A DNA stretch of 64,000 nucleotides from Chitinophaga sp. Cy-1792. GTDB taxonomy: Bacteria; Bacteroidota; Bacteroidia; Chitinophagales; Chitinophagaceae. Below are positions 29,096 through 38,332 of this stretch, piece by piece (within the stretch, counting starts at the first letter, position 1; each line of letters begins with the position of its first letter). Made by a program: the position numbers and the translations under genes. The stretch lies in assembly GCF_011752935.1 (NCBI RefSeq), contig NZ_VWWO01000003.1:124001-188000 (forward strand). The letters are read 5' to 3'. Under the pieces are notes generated by a model, which saw nothing but the letters and a program-made list of their open reading frames with translations, made no database searches and had not been told where the DNA came from.

Positions 29096-30040
29096 TTATT
29101 GTGATAATGCTTGTTTAAAATAGTCAAAAGTGATCTTTAACCCTTTCTCCCTGCCTACTTTTGGAGCCCATCCAAGGAGTGTTCTGGCCTTGGTAATATC
29201 CGGCTGACGCTGTTTAGGGTCATCTTTCGGCAGTGGAAGGTAAACGATTTTTTGTTTTGCACCTGTTAAAGTAAGCACTTCTGTTGCAAACTGGTTGAGG
29301 GTAATTTCTTCCGGGTTACCAATATTTACCGGTAAATGATAATCAGAAAGCAATAAACGGTAAATACCATCTATCAGGTCATCTACATAACAGAAAGACC
29401 TTGTCTGACTGCCATCACCGAATACGGTCAGGTCTTCCCCGTTCAGGGCCTGACTCATAAATGCGGGCAGGGCACGACCATCGTTAAGGCGCATCCTGGG
29501 CCCGTAAGTGTTGAAAATGCGTACGATACGGGTGTCTACTCCATGGAAATTGTGATAGGCCATGGTAATAGATTCCAGGAACCGCTTTGCTTCATCGTAT
29601 ACTCCCCGCGGACCTACCGGATTCACGTTGCCCCAATACTCTTCGGGCTGGGGATGTACCGTTGGATCACCATATACCTCAGAAGTAGAGGCTACCAGTA
29701 TCCGCGCATTTTTTTCTTTTGCCAGTCCAAGTAAATTGTGTGTACCCAGCGACCCTACTTTCAAGGTCTGAATAGGCATCTTCAGATAGTCAATGGGGCT
29801 GGCTGGGGATGCAAAGTGCAGAATGTAATCCAGTTTTCCCGGAACGTGTACAAACTTCGTAACATCATGATGATAGTACTCGAAGTTTGGTAAGGGGAAC
29901 AAATGCTCAATGTTTCTGATATTTCCTGTCAGCAGGTTATCCATGGCAATAACATGATAACCTTCCTGTATAAAGCGATCACATAAATGTGAGCCCAGGA
30001 AGCCGGCGCCGCCGGCTATCAGGATTCTTTTTTTCTCCAT
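29096..30040 (-). CDS. UDP-glucuronate decarboxylase (UDP-xylose synthase type)
   Basis: 314 residues, extended short-chain dehydrogenase. [19 protein letters not shown] binds NAD; further motifs are [62 protein letters not shown] and YDEAKRF, the set typical of UXS enzymes that make UDP-xylose from UDP-glucuronate. The neighbour ugd, 15 bp upstream, makes UDP-glucuronate, so the two steps are paired. Distinction from other epimerases rests on the PxxYxGxVNP-like motif and context. Confidence 0.92.
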   Translation of the reverse strand: MEKKRILIAGGAGFLGSHLCDRFIQEGYHVIAMDNLLTGNIRNIEHLFPLPNFEYYHHDVTKFVHVPGKLDYILHFASPASPIDYLKMPIQTLKVGSLGTHNLLGLAKEKNARILVASTSEVYGDPTVHPQPEEYWGNVNPVGPRGVYDEAKRFLESITMAYHNFHGVDTRIVRIFNTYGPRMRLNDGRALPAFMSQALNGEDLTVFGDGSQTRSFCYVDDLIDGIYRLLLSDYHLPVNIGNPEEITLNQFATEVLTLTGAKQKIVYLPLPKDDPKQRQPDITKARTLLGWAPKVGREKGLKITFDYFKQALSQ

Positions 30041-30055
30041 ATTATGTATAAAGCG

Positions 30056-31369
30056 TTAAGATAAGACAGGAGTACGGCCCACACTCTCATAATGATATCC
30101 CAATTCACTCATACGGCTTACTTCAAAAAGGTTTCTGCCATCAAAAATGGCTTTGTTTTTCAGTGCGGCTGATATCTTGTTGAAATCAGGTGTCCTGAAA
30201 ACACTCCACTCTGTCGCAATAAGCAATGCATCTGCATTCTCCAGACAGGTATACTGATGCTCTGCATAGGAAATTTTATCTCCCAGCAGCTGCTTCACAT
30301 TATTCATCGCCTCCGGATCAAAAACGGTTACTGTAGCTCCCGCCTCCAGTAAGGCTTCTATCATGTATAATGCCGGCGCTTCCCTGATATCATCTGTATT
30401 TGGCTTAAATGCCAGTCCCCACAAAGCAAAATGCTTTCCTTTCAGATCACCATTGAAGTAGGCTTTGATCTTAGGGATCAGGAATAATTTCTGATCTGTA
30501 TTCACCTCCATAACGGCATTCAGTATCCTGAAGTTGTAATCCGCATCTTCGGAAGATTTTACCAATGCCTGTACATCTTTAGGGAAACAACTGCCTCCAT
30601 AACCGATGCCCGGGAAAAGGAAACGCTTACCGATACGGTCATCGCTGCCGATACCACGACGCACCATATCCACGTCTGCACCTAATTTCTCACAAAGAAT
30701 GGCAATTTCATTCATGAAAGAAATCTTAGTAGCCAGGAAGGAATTGGCGGCATACTTAGTCAGCTCTGCGGAGTTCTCATCCATATACAAAACAGGATTT
30801 CCCTGTCTTACAAATGGTGCATACAACTCGCCCATGATCTTACGGGCCCTGTCTGAATTAGTACCAATTACCACACGGTCAGGCTTCATGAAGTCATCTA
30901 CCGCTACACCTTCTCTCAAAAACTCTGGATTGGAAACAACATCAAACGGAACGCTTGCATTGCGTGCAATCGCAGCCGTTACCCTGGCAGCTGTACCAAC
31001 AGGAACAGTACTCTTGTCTACAATTACCTTGTAGTCCTGCAGCAGCTTACCCAGCTGATCTGCAACACCCAGTACAAACGACAGGTCGGCAGCACCATCA
31101 GCACCTGGAGGCGTAGGCAGCGCCAGGAAAATTACCTGTGCATCTTTAATGCCTTCTTCCAGACTGGTAGTAAAATGCAGACGATCTTCCTTTAAATTCC
31201 TTTCAAAAAGCTTCTCCAGTCCCGGCTCATAAATGGTAATCTGGCCGGAGGATAATTTCTTTACTTTGTTGGCATCGATGTCTACGCAGGTTACCTCGTT
31301 TCCTGTTTCTGCAAAACAGGTACCGGTTACGAGTCCAACGTAACCGGTACCTACTACTGTAATCTTCAT
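30056..31369 (-). CDS. ugd: UDP-glucose 6-dehydrogenase
   Basis: 437 residues. It oxidises UDP-glucose to UDP-glucuronate with two NAD. The Rossmann start is MKITVVGTGYVGLVTGTCFAETG; the central domain has NPEFLREGVAVDDFMKPDRVVIG and the catalytic Cys in IGYGGSCFPKDVQAL; the C-terminal domain has LWGLAFKPNTDDIREAP. Its ATG overlaps the stop of the aminotransferase gene by 4 bases, a sign of translational coupling. Confidence 0.97.
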   Translation of the reverse strand: MKITVVGTGYVGLVTGTCFAETGNEVTCVDIDANKVKKLSSGQITIYEPGLEKLFERNLKEDRLHFTTSLEEGIKDAQVIFLALPTPPGADGAADLSFVLGVADQLGKLLQDYKVIVDKSTVPVGTAARVTAAIARNASVPFDVVSNPEFLREGVAVDDFMKPDRVVIGTNSDRARKIMGELYAPFVRQGNPVLYMDENSAELTKYAANSFLATKISFMNEIAILCEKLGADVDMVRRGIGSDDRIGKRFLFPGIGYGGSCFPKDVQALVKSSEDADYNFRILNAVMEVNTDQKLFLIPKIKAYFNGDLKGKHFALWGLAFKPNTDDIREAPALYMIEALLEAGATVTVFDPEAMNNVKQLLGDKISYAEHQYTCLENADALLIATEWSVFRTPDFNKISAALKNKAIFDGRNLFEVSRMSELGYHYESVGRTPVLS

Positions 31370-32505
31370 GCGGGGTTTTGATTTAGAAATGATTTTACTG
31401 ATTGAATGATGTAATCCAGTTGATCAGGATCCATTTCAGTGTGTATCGGTAAGGAAATCACCTTGTGGGTGAGACTATCGGTTACTGGTAAATCAAATGC
31501 AGTGCCGCCAAAAGATTCAAACATTTTCTGACGATGCGCCGGTACAGGGTAGTAAATCATAGCAGGTACCTGCTTCTCTGCCAGGAATTTCTGCAGCTCA
31601 TTTCTGTCGGCACCCTCCAGTTGTAAAGTATACTGGTGGAACACATGGTAGCTGTTAGCTGCGCGGAATGGCGTAACAATCTGTGGACAATCAGCAAAAG
31701 CAGCATCATAGGCATCTGCTACTGCACGTCTTGCCTGAACATACTCATCCAGTAAAGGCAGTTTAATGCGCAATACTGCCGCCTGAACAGTGTCTAAACG
31801 GGAGTTTACACCCACTACATCATGGTAGTAACGGGCAGACTGGCCGTGGTTTGCCACCATTTTAATCTTATCCGCAATAGCATCATCATTGGTGAAGATA
31901 GCACCGCCATCACCATAGCAACCCAGGTTTTTAGAAGGGAAGAAAGAAGTACAGCCAATATGACCAATAGTACCCGCTTTCTTTTTAGTGCCATCGCTGT
32001 AGGTATAATCAGCACCAATGGCTTGCGCATTATCTTCAATTACATACAGGTTATGCTTTTCCGCGATTTTCATCATCGGCTCCATATCAGCTACATGGCC
32101 ATACAGGTGAACCGGAACGATCGCTTTTGTTTTTGGCGTAATCGCCTTCTCAATCTGGTTAACGTCCAGGCAATAAGTCTTAGGATCAATGTCCACAAAA
32201 ACCGGCTTCAGACGAAGCAATGCAATTACTTCCGCTGTCGCAATAAAGGTGAAAGAAGGAGTGATCACTTCATCTCCTGGTTCCAGCCCAAGGGCCATCA
32301 TAGCAATCTGTAACGCATCGGTACCATTTGCACATGGAATCACATGCTTTATCTGTAAGTACTCCTGCAGTTCGGCGCTAAATTTCTGTACCGCGCCGCC
32401 ATTGATAAAAGCAGAACTTTCCAACACTTCCTGGATGGCTGCATCAACCTGTGGTTTAATCTTGTTGTACTGGCGTTTCAAATCTACCATCTGAATAGGA
32501 ACCAT
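31366..32505 (-). CDS. DegT/DnrJ/EryC1/StrS sugar aminotransferase
   Basis: 379 residues, PLP-dependent transaminase acting on a nucleotide keto-sugar. Motifs: GGAVQKFSAELQEYL, VIPCANGTDALQIAMMALGL, DEVITPSFTFIATAEV, PVHLYGHVADMEP, EDNAQAIGA and the PLP-lysine region SFFPSKNLGCYGDGGA, all typical of the family. It is the first gene of the operon. The product sugar is unknown; no matching keto-sugar-producing dehydratase other than rfbB is in the window. Confidence 0.93.
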   Translation of the reverse strand: MVPIQMVDLKRQYNKIKPQVDAAIQEVLESSAFINGGAVQKFSAELQEYLQIKHVIPCANGTDALQIAMMALGLEPGDEVITPSFTFIATAEVIALLRLKPVFVDIDPKTYCLDVNQIEKAITPKTKAIVPVHLYGHVADMEPMMKIAEKHNLYVIEDNAQAIGADYTYSDGTKKKAGTIGHIGCTSFFPSKNLGCYGDGGAIFTNDDAIADKIKMVANHGQSARYYHDVVGVNSRLDTVQAAVLRIKLPLLDEYVQARRAVADAYDAAFADCPQIVTPFRAANSYHVFHQYTLQLEGADRNELQKFLAEKQVPAMIYYPVPAHRQKMFESFGGTAFDLPVTDSLTHKVISLPIHTEMDPDQLDYIIQSVKSFLNQNPA

Positions 32506-32539
32506 ATGCTATGTATATTTTTATTTTATTTAAAGTGTG

Positions 32540-32547
32540 CAAATTTA
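32540..32547 (-). promoter_or_regulatory. Promoter -7 element for the nucleotide-sugar operon
   Basis: On the minus strand TAAATTTG matches TAnnTTTG, 34 bp before the aminotransferase start. A diverging element for waaA lies at 32572-32579. Confidence 0.5.
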
Positions 32548-32571
32548 CAAAAATTGAGCATGGGGAGGACG

Positions 32572-32579
32572 TACATTTG
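32572..32579 (+). promoter_or_regulatory. Promoter -7 element of waaA
   Basis: TACATTTG matches TAnnTTTG, 38 bp before the ATG at 32618. A sequence resembling a ribosome site (GAAGGAG, 32590-32596) lies between them. Confidence 0.5.
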
Positions 32580-32617
32580 TACCTCCGGATGAAGGAGTAA
32601 AATTACACAGACAAATT

Positions 32618-33874
32618 ATGATTGCCAGTTTTATATATAACTTTTCTATCAGACTTTACCAGGCAGGTGTCAATCTGGCCGCCCTTATGGGAAAAATAAA
32701 AGCGAAACGCTGGCTGAATGGCCGTAAACACTGGGCAGAGCAGCTGGCGGCACAACAGCTCCAACAATCCCCCCTGGTTTGGGTACACGCAGCTTCCCTG
32801 GGCGAATTTGAACAAGGAAGGCCCGTCCTGGAGGCAATCCGTCACCAATACCCCGACCATAAAATTTTGTTAACTTTTTTCTCCCCATCCGGATATGAGG
32901 TCAGGAAAAATTACCCGGGAGCCGATTATATCTGTTACCTACCCCTGGATACCCGCCAGAATGCGGCTAAATTCCTCGACCTTACCAACCCACAACTGGT
33001 CATCTTTATTAAATACGAATTCTGGCTCCATTTCCTCTCGGAAATCCACCAGAGAAATATCCCGAATTTGCTGATTTCGGGGATTTTTAGAGAAAAACAG
33101 GTATTTTTTAAAGGTTATGGTGGCCAATTCAGAAAAGCATTGCAACAGTTTACCCACCTCTTTGTGCAGAATAAAAGCTCCCTGGACCTGCTCCACCAAA
33201 TCGGCATTCAACAGGCTTCCGTTAGTGGCGATACCCGCTTCGACAGGGTTTCCGCACTCCTGCAGGAGAATAATCAGCTGCCGTTAGTAGAAAAGTTTAT
33301 CGCCGGAAAGCAGGTAATGATGGCCGGAAGTACCTGGCCGGAAGATGAAAAAATGCTGGCTGCCTGGTGGAAACAACAGGGACAGCCCCTTAAACTGATC
33401 ATCGCCCCGCACGAAATTCATGAGCAGCATATTCAATCTGTAATGACGCTGTTTCCGGATGCTGTCAGGTATTCCTCCCTCAAAGGGCAATGGCAGGAAG
33501 CGGATGTACTGATTGTGGATAATATAGGTATGCTGACAACCCTCTACAGATATGCTACGCTCGCCTATGTGGGTGGGGGACTGGCAAAAGGTGGCATCCA
33601 TAATATACTGGAGCCGGCGGTTTACAGTAAGCCGGTAGCCATTGGGCCGGTATATGAGAAATACTTTGAAGCAGTGGAGATGGTGGAAGCCGGAGGCGCC
33701 ACAGTGATCAGCAATGAGCAGGAACTGCTGCAATTCACGGAGCACCTGCTTACCAATCAGGAGGCATACGAAAAACAAGCCACCATCGCGGGTGGGTATG
33801 TTGCTGCCAATACAGGTGCTACCGGGAAAATACTAGCTTATATTCAGGAGAAACGTTTTTTAAGAACAGTGTAA
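32618..33874 (+). CDS. waaA: 3-deoxy-D-manno-octulosonic acid (Kdo) transferase
   Basis: 418 residues, GT30 glycosyltransferase that adds Kdo to lipid A precursor at the inner membrane. The start holds a membrane-associated helix; then LVWVHAASLGEFEQGRPV with the catalytic Glu, ILLTFFSPSGYEVRKNY, DYICYLPLDT, and in the C-terminal lobe GSTWPEDEKML, LAYVGGGLAKGGIHNILEP. It is divergent from the nucleotide-sugar operon and overlaps the next minus-strand gene tail to tail by 31 bp. Confidence 0.95.
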   Translation: MIASFIYNFSIRLYQAGVNLAALMGKIKAKRWLNGRKHWAEQLAAQQLQQSPLVWVHAASLGEFEQGRPVLEAIRHQYPDHKILLTFFSPSGYEVRKNYPGADYICYLPLDTRQNAAKFLDLTNPQLVIFIKYEFWLHFLSEIHQRNIPNLLISGIFREKQVFFKGYGGQFRKALQQFTHLFVQNKSSLDLLHQIGIQQASVSGDTRFDRVSALLQENNQLPLVEKFIAGKQVMMAGSTWPEDEKMLAAWWKQQGQPLKLIIAPHEIHEQHIQSVMTLFPDAVRYSSLKGQWQEADVLIVDNIGMLTTLYRYATLAYVGGGLAKGGIHNILEPAVYSKPVAIGPVYEKYFEAVEMVEAGGATVISNEQELLQFTEHLLTNQEAYEKQATIAGGYVAANTGATGKILAYIQEKRFLRTV

Positions 33875-34872
33875 AACTGCTGTACCAGCGGATGCTCGTC
33901 CTGCCATCCATGAATAATTTTAATTTCTCGTTGTATCCATAAATCGGCTTCCTGTAAGGAGTGGAAGTCGTTCAGCGTTTTCAGGGAACGCTCATACATT
34001 ATATTATCGCCGTGAAACAGTTCCTGTATGAACTGGTACTTATCGTTGATACCTATTGCGTTGCGAATATCCGAGATCCTTTGCTGTCCCAGTTTCTGTC
34101 CTAGTTCCATTTGCTGGGCGGCGAGCCGTTCGTTCAGGGAAGTGCCAGCCTGGCTGGTAACCTGGCTTTTCACCTCCGGTTGTATTGGAGCTGTATTGGG
34201 CTCCACTGCGTCGAAGAGGGTGGCCGGTTGCGGTTTTTCCTGTACAGGCTTAGGTGCGGCAGCTGCCGGCTGATGGAATAAGGGCTCCTGAATAGGTGCA
34301 GGTGCAGGCATCGGTGCTGCCGGCGCCGGAACAGGGGCTGGCTCCTGGAATTTTGGAGCTGCCGGTGCTGCCACCGGTGTAAACGGTTGTACAGGCGGCT
34401 CCTGGTAGAGCGGCTGACTGACCGGTTCTTCTTTCGGCGCTTCCGGTATCAGCGGTTGCGGTACATATTGCTGCGGAGCACTGATCACAGGCTCGGGCTG
34501 ATGTATGTTATTAACTGTAGATTGAGGCACAGCAAGTGGTTCCGTCACTTTTGGCTCCTCCAAAGAAACTACCGGCATCTCCTTAAACGGCATATTCGTT
34601 TCCGTTAGTTCCGGTTTATTTGGTAAAGATGTCGTAGTTTGCACCGCTGGTTCCGGGACAGTCACCAACGGTTCATGTCTCGCCGGCATGATCACTGCAA
34701 TCTGCCCCAATGCAGACTGGACCTGTTGCTGGGCCTGTTGCTGATGCTGCCTGTTACGTGCATGCAATACCTCTGCCTGCAACATTTGTACGTAGTACGA
34801 AATCGTTTGCAGGTCAGCGCCGGAATATCTTAGTTCCTGTAGTTTCTCAATTAATGCATATATTTTTTCCAT
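33844..34872 (-). CDS. Conserved Bacteroidota protein with Pro/Ala-rich centre
   Basis: 342 residues, no known function. Residues 1-60 are helical and Gln-rich (coiled-coil-like: RNRQHQQQAQQQVQ). Residues 65-225 are low complexity, rich in Pro, Ala, Gln and Glu, probably disordered. The last ~95 residues (ISDIRNAIGINDKYQFIQELF to FYTVLKKRFS) look folded and resemble a domain I recall as recurrent in Bacteroidota. No signal peptide or membrane helix. Its stop lies inside the end of waaA. Confidence 0.75.
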   Translation of the reverse strand: MEKIYALIEKLQELRYSGADLQTISYYVQMLQAEVLHARNRQHQQQAQQQVQSALGQIAVIMPARHEPLVTVPEPAVQTTTSLPNKPELTETNMPFKEMPVVSLEEPKVTEPLAVPQSTVNNIHQPEPVISAPQQYVPQPLIPEAPKEEPVSQPLYQEPPVQPFTPVAAPAAPKFQEPAPVPAPAAPMPAPAPIQEPLFHQPAAAAPKPVQEKPQPATLFDAVEPNTAPIQPEVKSQVTSQAGTSLNERLAAQQMELGQKLGQQRISDIRNAIGINDKYQFIQELFHGDNIMYERSLKTLNDFHSLQEADLWIQREIKIIHGWQDEHPLVQQFYTVLKKRFS

Positions 34873-34957
34873 GCCTTAATTGTTAACGGTGAGTAATAGA
34901 TAATTATTTCACTAAAATTATAGTATTTTAATTAATTAATAATCAAAATAGTACATT

Positions 34958-35527
34958 ATGTTTATTGAACCTTCTCTTGCAGGAGGACGGAGGGGCTGGA
35001 TCGAAGTAATTTGCGGCTCTATGTTTTCTGGTAAAACGGAAGAGCTGATCCGCCGACTGAAACGTGCACGGATAGCCAACCTGAAAGTGGAGATATTCAA
35101 ACCAGCCGTGGATACGCGTTACGATGAAAATAACATCATCTCCCACGACGAAAATATGATCGTTTCTACACCCATTGAAAATTCCCAACAGATATTATTA
35201 CTGGCGCAGGAAGTGGATGTCGTAGGCATCGATGAAGCACAGTTTTTTGATGAAGAATTGCCGAATGTCTGCGACCAGCTGGCATTAAGAGGAATCAGGG
35301 TTATTGTGGCCGGACTGGATATGGATTTCAGCGCCCGTCCATTCGGGCCAATACCAGCACTGCTGGCCAAAGCAGAATATTCTACCAAGTTGCACGCCAT
35401 CTGCGTGAAATGTGGCCATATCGCCAATTTCTCTTACCGTAAAGCCGCCAGCACCGAAACATTACTGCTCGGTGAAAAAGACTCCTACGAGCCAAGATGC
35501 CGCCATTGTTATTACGAAAGAAAATAA
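34958..35527 (+). CDS. tdk: Thymidine kinase (type II)
   Basis: 189 residues. It phosphorylates thymidine with ATP in the salvage pathway. P-loop: [20 protein letters not shown] motif: [12 protein letters not shown]; lasso and zinc-binding Cys pairs: CVKCG and CRHC near the C-terminus. Compact single-gene unit, divergent from the Pro-rich protein gene. Confidence 0.97.
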   Translation: MFIEPSLAGGRRGWIEVICGSMFSGKTEELIRRLKRARIANLKVEIFKPAVDTRYDENNIISHDENMIVSTPIENSQQILLLAQEVDVVGIDEAQFFDEELPNVCDQLALRGIRVIVAGLDMDFSARPFGPIPALLAKAEYSTKLHAICVKCGHIANFSYRKAASTETLLLGEKDSYEPRCRHCYYERK

Positions 35528-35564
35528 TCAGACAGGCTGACTGGAAAATCCTCAACAGTATTTT

Positions 35565-36092
35565 TTAGTCAGCCTCTACTGGTATAGTAGTGGTAATGGA
35601 AGAAGCTTCCACCGCCGTTTGTTTAACCTTGAATGTAAACTTCTTCTGGGTAAGATAGCTGAAAGTAACTACTAATGCCGTTGTGCAGATCTTGCCCACT
35701 GTCGGAAACAGGTGCAGGACATCTACAAAAAACTTCATAAACACATAATTCAATACCAGGCAAACCCCTACCAGCATAAAATACCTGATCAGCTGCGTAC
35801 GTCCCTGAAGGTTAGATTCTGAGAAAACAACATATTTACTCAGCAGAAAACCAGTAGGGAAAGTAATAGCCATGGCCATGAATATCGCCGCTATATGGGC
35901 CGCCATCGGAATGAATAATACGTGAACGGGTTCCTTATGCAGGATATAATTGTAGGATATGAAATACAGGACAATATCCATCAAGGTATTTCCACCGCCA
36001 CACGCCAGATAACGGAACGTTTGCTTGGGGATAATACCGCTGAATGGCTTATGAAAGAAATCAATAATGTTGAGTATGAGTCTGCGTATCAT
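35565..36092 (-). CDS. GtrA-like membrane protein
   Basis: 175 residues with four hydrophobic helices, the GtrA pattern: RYLACGGGNTLMDIVLYFISYN, IFMAMAITFPTGFLLSKYVVF, YFMLVGVCLVLNYVFMKFFVD and VTFSYLTQKKFTF. GtrA proteins are thought to help move lipid-linked sugars across the membrane. No glycosyltransferase is adjacent, so the sugar is unknown. Confidence 0.88.
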   Translation of the reverse strand: MIRRLILNIIDFFHKPFSGIIPKQTFRYLACGGGNTLMDIVLYFISYNYILHKEPVHVLFIPMAAHIAAIFMAMAITFPTGFLLSKYVVFSESNLQGRTQLIRYFMLVGVCLVLNYVFMKFFVDVLHLFPTVGKICTTALVVTFSYLTQKKFTFKVKQTAVEASSITTTIPVEAD

Positions 36093-36465
36093 ATAAAAAA
36101 GTGTCGCAAAGGTAAAAGATTCCCGGTTTTACGGAAGAACTTTAACTTACCTTAACATATTTATTAATATTATCTTAATGTCTTCGGTTTTTCCGGGCTT
36201 TTCTGGTGGAAAACAGGAAACTGCTTGTTGTTGTAAAGCTAATTGTTCCTGCTGCCGTGCGTGCGCAGCCAGGGCCGTACTCATCTATCTTACGCTTTTC
36301 GTTCTCATGGATCAGTGATGCTGGCCATATATAGACGGCCTCATCCGAAAAATATTTTAAGTTTTGGTTTTCGCTGGCAGATAAACGTTGCAGCAAGATA
36401 ATAAATCAGGAGCAACCAGCCATTGTATTTCCCTTTTCTGCCCTTTAAAACCAGCCCCGATTAGC
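36093..36465. other. Intergenic region without a supported gene
   Basis: About 370 bp between the divergent GtrA and ccmB genes. The only long open frame, minus strand 36175-36396, has no ATG and starts at TTG. No tRNA, riboswitch or repeat is apparent. The ccmB promoter motif lies at the right end. Confidence 0.5.
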
Positions 36466-36473
36466 TATCTTTG
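36466..36473 (+). promoter_or_regulatory. Promoter -7 element of ccmB
   Basis: TATCTTTG matches TAnnTTTG and ends only 9 bases before the ATG at 36483, so a transcript starting about 7 bases on would have almost no leader. Confidence 0.55.
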
Positions 36474-36482
36474 CGCCTGATC

Positions 36483-37151
36483 ATGAAGAAAAATAATCCG
36501 ATTCAACAGACGCTGACGCTTGTCAGAAAAGACCTGTTGCTGGAACTCCGCCAGCAATATGCCTTTTATGGGGTCCTGCTTTATATCGTATCCACTGTTT
36601 TTGTTATTAACCTGATGATGGGCAAGCCGGACGAAAAGCTCTGGAATGCTCTTTTCTGGGTGATACAGCTATTCGTGGCGGTAAATGCGGTGGCCAAAAG
36701 CTTCATGCAGGAGAGTAAAGGGCGCTTGCTGTATTTCTATAGCCTGGTACATCCCAGATATTTTATTGTAGCCAAGCTTATATATAATATTATCCTCATG
36801 ACTGTGATGAGCCTGATAGCGCTGGGCTGCAGCATTATGCTGCTGGGCAACCCTATCACCAACGCATGGTACTTTGTAGGAGTGGTATTACTGGGAGGCA
36901 TCAGCCTGTCGCTGTTGTTTACTATGCTGGCGGCCATTGCGGCCCAGGCAAACCACAGCGCCGCCCTGATGGCAGTGATGGGATTTCCCCTCATTCTGCC
37001 GGTACTCATGCTCCTGGCAAATATTTCCCTGTCGGCCTTCCTGACCGTATACCAGCCGGACCTCCCCAAGACGTTCCTGCTGCTCGGTGGTATGGACCTG
37101 CTGGTAATTGCCCTGTCCATGATACTCTTCCCGTATTTGTGGAAAGACTAA
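36483..37151 (+). CDS. ccmB: Heme exporter membrane subunit CcmB
   Basis: 222 residues from ATG 36483; an upstream TTG at 36471 falls in the promoter. Six hydrophobic helices and the CcmB pattern LTLVRKDLLLELRQQYAFYGVLLY, LFWVIQLFVAVNAVAKSFMQE and LPVLMLLANISL. It is the membrane part of the CcmAB transporter used in cytochrome c maturation. The ATPase ccmA is not adjacent. ccmC and ccmD-like genes follow, ccmC with its own promoter. Confidence 0.93.
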   Translation: MKKNNPIQQTLTLVRKDLLLELRQQYAFYGVLLYIVSTVFVINLMMGKPDEKLWNALFWVIQLFVAVNAVAKSFMQESKGRLLYFYSLVHPRYFIVAKLIYNIILMTVMSLIALGCSIMLLGNPITNAWYFVGVVLLGGISLSLLFTMLAAIAAQANHSAALMAVMGFPLILPVLMLLANISLSAFLTVYQPDLPKTFLLLGGMDLLVIALSMILFPYLWKD

Positions 37152-37241
37152 CAACGATTTATCAAAAAAGAAGGGGACTTATATAAACAAAAATTAATGA
37201 GATTTCAGGGATGTTTGATAAACTTAAAATCCCGCAAAATC

Positions 37242-37272
37242 TTTGTGATTAGGTTTAAAACGTGTAGGTTTG
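37242..37272 (+). promoter_or_regulatory. Promoter of ccmC with both elements
   Basis: TTTG (37242-37245), 19-base spacer, TAGGTTTG (37265-37272): a clear Bacteroidota -33/-7 pair, ending 24 bp before the ATG at 37297. Confidence 0.7.
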
Positions 37273-37296
37273 CCCCGGAATATAGCTGCGAAAAAA

Positions 37297-37959
37297 ATGG
37301 CCAGACATTGGTGGAAAGCATTGGCGATACTGCTTCTTTTATATGTAATTATCGCCGGGTTCACTATCGAAATACCAATCATAGGAACTAACGGACAATC
37401 ATCCAGGGGACTGTTTTTTCATGTACCGATGTGGATGTGCATGTATACCATGTTTACAATCTCCGTTGTCAATTCTCTGAGATATCTCTCCGGATTTGAT
37501 CTGAAAAAAGATGTACTGGCCTCTACTGCTGCCAATGTAGGTATCCTCTTTGGCATCCTCGGTTTCGCGACCGGTACACTCTGGGCTACCTATACCTGGG
37601 GCGGCACCCTTACCAACGACCCGAAACAAATGTGCACCGCCATCGCCCTGCTCATTTACATGGCCTACCTGGTATTACGCCTGTCCATACACGACCTGGA
37701 CAAACGTGCCCGTATTTCAGCCGTTTTTAACATCTTCGCTTTTGCATTACTCATCCCGCTGACATACATCATCCCTAAAATGGTGGATTCACTGCACCCG
37801 GGAAGCGCCAGCACGCCAGGTTTTTCAAGCAAAGACACGGATAACCACATGCGTATGGTATTCTATCCTGCCATCATCGGCTGGATACTTTTAAGTGTAT
37901 GGATTTATACACTCGTAGTTAGATATAAGAAATTAGAGCTCAAAAATATTTTTAAATGA
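37297..37959 (+). CDS. ccmC: Heme handling protein CcmC/CcsA family
   Basis: 220 residues from ATG 37297; TTG 37270 lies in the promoter. Six membrane helices with the tryptophan-rich segment GTLWATYTWGGTLTNDPKQ that presents heme, plus conserved His residues in FFHVPMWM and DTDNHMRMVF. It delivers heme in cytochrome c maturation, on the periplasmic face of the inner membrane. It overlaps the next gene by 4 bases. Confidence 0.93.
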   Translation: MARHWWKALAILLLLYVIIAGFTIEIPIIGTNGQSSRGLFFHVPMWMCMYTMFTISVVNSLRYLSGFDLKKDVLASTAANVGILFGILGFATGTLWATYTWGGTLTNDPKQMCTAIALLIYMAYLVLRLSIHDLDKRARISAVFNIFAFALLIPLTYIIPKMVDSLHPGSASTPGFSSKDTDNHMRMVFYPAIIGWILLSVWIYTLVVRYKKLELKNIFK

Positions 37960-38192
37960 TCCACAGAATTTTTTCCCGCTGCCTGACCGTAATGTTGTTG
38001 CTTTTTTCCTTACTGGCAAATGCACAGCAACAGAATACAGAATCAGGACCGGTAAATGAATTATTCCGCAGCAATGGTAAAATTTATGTGATCGTTGGTG
38101 TTTTAGTAATCATCTTCATCGGTATTGTGTTATTTCTGATTAACCTCGACAGGAAAATCAGCAGGCTGGAAGACAGAGATCAGCATCATTAG
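37956..38192 (+). CDS. CcmD-like small membrane protein
   Basis: 78 residues: a hydrophobic signal-like start (CLTVMLLLFSLLANAQQ), a short loop, one membrane helix (IYVIVGVLVIIFIGIVLFLI) and a charged tail (NLDRKISRLEDRDQ). Size, position and topology fit the CcmD-like proteins found after ccmC in Bacteroidota. The start overlaps ccmC by ATGA, implying coupling. Confidence 0.78.
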   Translation: MIHRIFSRCLTVMLLLFSLLANAQQQNTESGPVNELFRSNGKIYVIVGVLVIIFIGIVLFLINLDRKISRLEDRDQHH

Positions 38193-38332
38193 GCTATTTC
38201 ATGTCATAATGATCATCTCATAGGTATTGTGTTATTACCGGTTTTACCCTTACAGGAAAACCGGTAGCTGGGAAGAGGGATAGAAATCTTTACGTGGTAA
38301 GAAATCTAATCGTTATACCAAAACAATATAAT

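Noticed and set aside
36175-36396. Minus-strand frame of 73 codons in the GtrA-ccmB gap
   Set aside because: It has no ATG, only a TTG start, no ribosome site or promoter, and no family that I recognise. Basic end is not enough evidence.
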